Assembly: GCA_002320555.1 (NCBI GenBank)
Contig: DCJV01000135.1
Span: forward strand, 8,736-16,366
Length of the DNA stretch: 7,631 bases
Source: Ruminococcaceae bacterium UBA1691
Lineage (GTDB): Bacteria; Bacillota; Clostridia; Oscillospirales; Acutalibacteraceae
Direction: 5' to 3'
How positions within the stretch are numbered: position 1 is the stretch's first letter; the number at the start of each line of letters is the position of its first letter. The notes beneath the pieces were generated by a model. It was not told the origin of the DNA. It was given only the letters and a program-made list of their open reading frames with translations, and searched no databases. Made by a program: the position numbers and the translations under genes. Positions 6,420 through 7,631 of the stretch are shown one piece after another.

Positions 6420-6453
6420 ATCCGGCATACCGGTTCAAACCGGTATGCCGGAT
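6420..6453 (-). terminator. Perfect 16-bp inverted repeat, probable terminator between convergent genes
   Basis: ATCCGGCATACCGGTT pairs exactly with AACCGGTATGCCGGAT around a 2-nt gap; in practice a 15-bp stem with a TCAA (minus strand TTGA) tetraloop. It begins 27 nt after the stop codon of the LRR gene on the minus strand, where TATTTGTATAAAG follows. On the plus strand the trailing sequence is CACTATGTTTTCTATTTT. Neither U-tract is perfect, but position, stem length and GC content fit a terminator, probably for the LRR gene and possibly for both converging genes. Confidence 0.7.
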
Positions 6454-6480
6454 CACTATGTTTTCTATTTTCCTTACCAT

Positions 6481-7305
6481 TTAGAACGGACAGATCAGGA
6501 AAGTCTTCTGCTGGAAGCGCTCCCACTGGCCGCCCTGGAATGTGTTATTCCCACTCTTATGATAGAGCTTCGCATTGTTTTCGATCATAAGAAAGACGCT
6601 ATCGCCAAGCTCCGGCGCATTGCCATCAAAATAGACCTTCATCAGCCGGACATCGCCCCAGAAAGCACGATCACCGATACGGGTAACCGTCTTCGGGAAG
6701 TGAACCTTTTCAATGCGATTGCAGGCCGCAAACGCATAATCACCGATCTCCTGCACGCCCTTCTTCATGCTGACGGTCTCCAGGCGACCGCAGCCGTAGA
6801 ACGCATAGCTGCCAATCTGACGGACGCTCCCCGGTATCCTGATTTTCTGAAGGCGGTCGCATTCTGCGAAGGCATGGTCGCCAATTCGCTCCGTCCCGTT
6901 CATGATGGTGACCCATTCCAGCCTGTTGCAGCCCGCAAATGCATAATCGCCGATAACATCCACATTGGCCGGGATCGTAAGGCCGGTAATTCTGTTGCAC
7001 TGATAGAACGCATGATCCTCAATCGTCTTGACAGACAGCGGAAGATAAACGTTCTGGAGCCTTCCGATTCCGCTGAAGGCGTAAGCACCGATCACGGTGA
7101 CAGGCTTCCCAGCAATTCTCGAGGGGATGGATACAATTGCTTTGTTTTCATTATAAGCTGTAATCTTGACTTCCTTACCATTATTAATCAGCTCATAAGA
7201 ATACGGGCCGGAGGTTGCCGCAGACGCCGTCAATACACCTGCAAACACAGAGCACATCATCACGACGGCCAAAATCAAGCTGAGAATTCTTCTGGTTTTC
7301 TTCAT
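6481..7305 (-). CDS. Secreted leucine-rich repeat protein (LRR_5 / BspA-like)
   Basis: A 274-residue exported protein. Residues 1-30 are a classical signal peptide: MKKTRR, a hydrophobic core ILSLILAVVMMCSVFAGVL, and a TASA-A cleavage site. After a short beta-rich lead-in (about 35-68, SYELINNGKEVKITAYNENKAIVSIP) come seven tandem repeats of exactly 23 residues (69-229). The consensus is VxxIGDYAFxxCxRLxxVxIPxx, the Treponema pallidum/BspA type of repeat. An eighth degenerate unit and a cap (SGNNTFQGGQWERFQQKTF) follow. There is no LPXTG, membrane anchor, dockerin or S-layer domain, so it is predicted to be released or held non-covalently. Members of this family often bind host or cell-surface proteins, but this target is unknown. 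The ATG at 7305 is chosen with AAAGGGTGA upstream; an in-frame GTG at 7314 lies inside that ribosome site. It stands alone between its own promoter and a terminator, and its base composition looks lower in GC than the ATPase genes. Confidence 0.93.
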   Translation of the reverse strand: MKKTRRILSLILAVVMMCSVFAGVLTASAATSGPYSYELINNGKEVKITAYNENKAIVSIPSRIAGKPVTVIGAYAFSGIGRLQNVYLPLSVKTIEDHAFYQCNRITGLTIPANVDVIGDYAFAGCNRLEWVTIMNGTERIGDHAFAECDRLQKIRIPGSVRQIGSYAFYGCGRLETVSMKKGVQEIGDYAFAACNRIEKVHFPKTVTRIGDRAFWGDVRLMKVYFDGNAPELGDSVFLMIENNAKLYHKSGNNTFQGGQWERFQQKTFLICPF

Positions 7306-7336
7306 TTTCTTCACCCTTTCAGATTCATTTCAATCC

Positions 7337-7366
7337 GGCAGGACATATATTCCAGATCACCCTGCC
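7337..7366 (-). promoter_or_regulatory. Inverted repeat in the leader of the LRR gene
   Basis: GGCAGG and CCTGCC, 18 nt apart, lie in the roughly 70-nt leader between the predicted transcription start and the LRR gene. A 6-bp stem with a loop of this size is plausible but not strongly stable. It could be an operator or a leader hairpin; no U-run makes it a terminator. Confidence 0.3.
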
Positions 7367-7380
7367 AAATATTTGCTTTT

Positions 7381-7409
7381 ATTGTACATGAGATCGTCCG
7401 TATTGTCAA
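7381..7409 (-). promoter_or_regulatory. Sigma-A type promoter of the LRR gene
   Basis: On the minus strand a perfect TTGACA (7404-7409) is followed, after exactly 17 nt, by TACAAT (7381-7386), one base from TATAAT. Transcription would begin near 7374, giving a leader of about 69 nt before the ATG at 7305. This is the strongest promoter in the window and suggests good basal expression. Confidence 0.88.
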
Positions 7410-7432
7410 CTATGCATAAAAATGATCGATGA

Positions 7433-7631
7433 TTATTGAATAAATAATTTACCATTTAGTAGATGCATTCTGTCAAATTCAGGCTCAACATCATGATAGA
7501 GCAACCGCATTGCACCGCTGGTGGAAGCCCACGCGCCTCTTGCCGATATCGGGTGCATGATCGTTTCATCGATTGCCTCGACAAGGGAAGAAGAAATTGA
7601 TCCGCGCTCCGGCCGCGCGGGCCCTTCCTTT
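7433..7631 (-). CDS. C-terminal end of an unrecognised protein (cut by window edge)
   Basis: An open frame enters from the right edge and ends with TAA at 7433-7435; 65 codons are visible. The visible end reads ...SSSLVEAIDETIMHPISARG then AWASTSGAMRLLYHDVEPEF then DRMHLLNGKLFIQ. I do not recognise the family. The mixture of charged and hydrophobic residues and the GC-rich third positions look like real coding sequence, and the stop falls just 23 nt before the -35 box of the LRR promoter, as expected for an upstream gene on the same strand. No membrane helix or known motif is visible in this fragment. A shorter plus-strand frame over the same bases (7500-7631) is also open, so the strand is likely rather than certain. 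I see no clear terminator after it. Confidence 0.5.
   Translation of the reverse strand, partial: KEGPARPERGSISSSLVEAIDETIMHPISARGAWASTSGAMRLLYHDVEPEFDRMHLLNGKLFIQ

Noticed and set aside
6481..7305. 69-nt periodicity as a possible CRISPR or non-coding repeat array
   Set aside because: The repeats are degenerate at DNA level and keep the reading frame exactly, as expected for protein LRR units, with no identical short repeats or unique spacers.
6445..7419. A 324-codon open frame on the plus strand opposite the LRR gene
   Set aside because: It is the mirror of a repetitive gene. The minus strand has a signal peptide, exact 23-residue repeats, a ribosome site and a promoter, while the plus frame has no ribosome site or recognisable domain.

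Overview
The window is dominated by most of a rotary V/A-type ATPase operon on the minus strand. The coding style is that of a low-to-moderate-GC Firmicute, most likely an anaerobic Clostridia/Oscillospiraceae-type gut bacterium. This placement is inferred from the 4-helix NtpK-type proteolipid, AGGAGGTGA-type ribosome sites, a DUF4830-like protein and a secreted LRR_5/BspA-like protein; no rRNA or marker gene in the window fixes the taxon.

Region 1 (1-5531, minus strand): transcription starts at an extended -10 promoter (about 5526-5534) and runs right to left through G/H (ntpF), I (ntpI), K (ntpK), E (ntpE), C (ntpC), F (ntpG) and the first 206 codons of catalytic A (ntpA), which leaves the window at base 1. 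This is the gene order of the Enterococcus hirae Na+-translocating ntp operon (ntpFIKECGABD), so B and D are expected just beyond the left edge. H/I, I/K and C/F overlap by 14, 8 and 8 nt, implying translational coupling. K/E and E/C are separated by spacers of 74 and 72 nt, and the E/C spacer holds a clear stem-loop just before the ribosome site of C. Subunit K carries every residue known to bind Na+ in E. hirae NtpK, so the machine is predicted to pump, or be driven by, Na+. The A, C, E, F and G/H products form the catalytic head, central-stalk and peripheral-stalk parts seen here; I and K form the membrane motor.

Region 2 (5670-6236, plus strand): a divergently transcribed, membrane-anchored DUF4830-like protein of unknown function. 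Region 3 (6237-6480): a non-coding convergent intergenic region with a perfect 16-bp inverted repeat that probably terminates the LRR gene and perhaps both genes. Region 4 (6481-7305, minus): a secreted protein with seven exact 23-residue LRR_5 repeats, driven by a near-consensus sigma-A promoter (TTGACA, 17 bp, TACAAT). Region 5 (7433-7631, minus): the C-terminal 65 codons of an unrecognised gene entering from the right edge.

I see no CRISPR array, tRNA, rRNA, insertion sequence or phage gene, and nothing that amounts to a wholly new system. The most useful leads are the Na+ site in K, the RNA structures in the operon leader and spacer, and the uncharacterised DUF4830-like protein beside the ATPase.
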